Shown: in pieces, positions 13,657 to 13,940 of the stretch
How the letters are laid out: every line of letters begins with the position of its first letter
Position numbering within the stretch: position 1 is the first letter of the stretch
Assembly: GCA_035291605.1 (NCBI GenBank)
Contig: DATDRS010000467.1
Coordinates: 1-13,940, forward strand
Length of the DNA: 13,940 nucleotides
Direction: 5' to 3'
DNA from: DATDRS01 sp035291605
GTDB lineage: Bacteria; Chloroflexota; Anaerolineae; Anaerolineales; UBA6663
The notes under the pieces: generated by a model
The model's database searches: none
Told to the model about the DNA's origin: nothing
What the model saw: only the letters and a program-made list of their open reading frames with translations
Program-made: the position numbers and the translations under genes

Positions 13657-13940
13657 ATGAAATTGCGCGAGATAGCTGAGAGGATCAATATTAAAGCTGC
13701 TGATTATCGTATGGGACGTTTCCAGTCTCTGCGCAAAGAACTAAAGGGGTTATCAAGAGTTTCCTCTCATAAGATTTTCACAAATCAAACGATTCATGAA
13801 AAATGGGCTTTTCATCTGGGTGGGCGAAAGGAAATGCAGTTTAACATCGGTCTAGAGCGCCTTGATAAAACTCAATTCTTCAGACATGGCGTTGCCTTTT
13901 CTTTGAAGACGAGCCGAACTCTTCCAGACATTAAGATACT
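13657..13940 (+). CDS. N-terminal part of an unrecognised, AT-rich, probably acquired gene (3' truncated by window)
   Basis: An open frame of 94 codons runs from ATG to the right edge with no stop. It begins MKLREIAERINIKAADYRMG and later contains WAFHLGGRKEMQFNIGLE (about 51-68) and RHGVAFSLKTSRTLPDI (77-93). The first 35 residues look helical and charged, followed by a mixed alpha/beta stretch. There is no signal peptide or membrane segment. GC over 13681-13920 is about 41% by hand count (99 of 240), against about 65-70% in the channel gene, with AT-rich codons such as AAA, ATT and TTA. The GGRxExQFNIG pattern reminds me of uncharacterised proteins found in accessory or defence-type regions, but I cannot name a family. 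It is complete at the 5' end. Confidence 0.7.
   Translation, partial: MKLREIAERINIKAADYRMGRFQSLRKELKGLSRVSSHKIFTNQTIHEKWAFHLGGRKEMQFNIGLERLDKTQFFRHGVAFSLKTSRTLPDIKI

Overview
The window is about 65% GC and gene-dense. It reads as a chromosomal segment of a bacterium, most likely a Chloroflexota (Anaerolineae-like) species. This assignment is an inference. It rests on a methylmalonyl-CoA mutase catalytic subunit split from its B12 domain, a bacterial CASTOR/POLLUX-type channel, a lone Flp-type pilin, a sortase in a MurJ-encoding genome, and many short palindromic or heptad repeats between genes. No rRNA, tRNA, CRISPR array or insertion sequence was seen.

Left part, plus strand (1-2780): the tail of an unrecognised gene; a methylmalonyl-CoA mutase large subunit, probably read from a leaderless transcript; a methylmalonyl-CoA epimerase 43 bases downstream; and a tiny Flp-family pilin with its own TATAAT box and a strong intrinsic terminator. 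Mutase and epimerase together interconvert (R)/(S)-methylmalonyl-CoA and succinyl-CoA, that is, propionyl-CoA metabolism. The cobalamin-binding subunit is not in the window.

Middle part, minus strand (2788-11167): eight genes in one direction. In transcription order they are a MurJ-type lipid flippase, a class I SAM methyltransferase, an aldo/keto reductase, an SDR-type epimerase/reductase (overlapping the reductase by ATGA), a DAO-type FAD oxidoreductase, a sortase, an 81-residue single-pass membrane protein, and a class-V aminotransferase-fold enzyme of the isopenicillin-N-epimerase-like group. Spacings are mostly 40-100 bases, and several gaps hold palindromes or heptad repeats. It is a co-oriented run rather than an obvious single pathway. 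MurJ and the sortase point to envelope biogenesis, while the redox and SDR enzymes have no assignable substrate.

Right part (11168-13940): a 429-base divergent intergenic region rich in inverted repeats, then on the plus strand a CASTOR/POLLUX-like ion channel with two membrane helices, a pore-loop motif containing GDAG, and a large RCK-type cytosolic region. After a 158-base gap comes the start of a gene with a perfect Shine-Dalgarno and clearly lower GC (about 41%), cut by the window edge. It looks acquired and is the most likely gateway to an accessory region.

The observations most worth following up are the heptanucleotide repeat family, the channel with a plant-symbiosis-channel-like filter, the AT-rich edge gene, and the leaderless mutase promoter.
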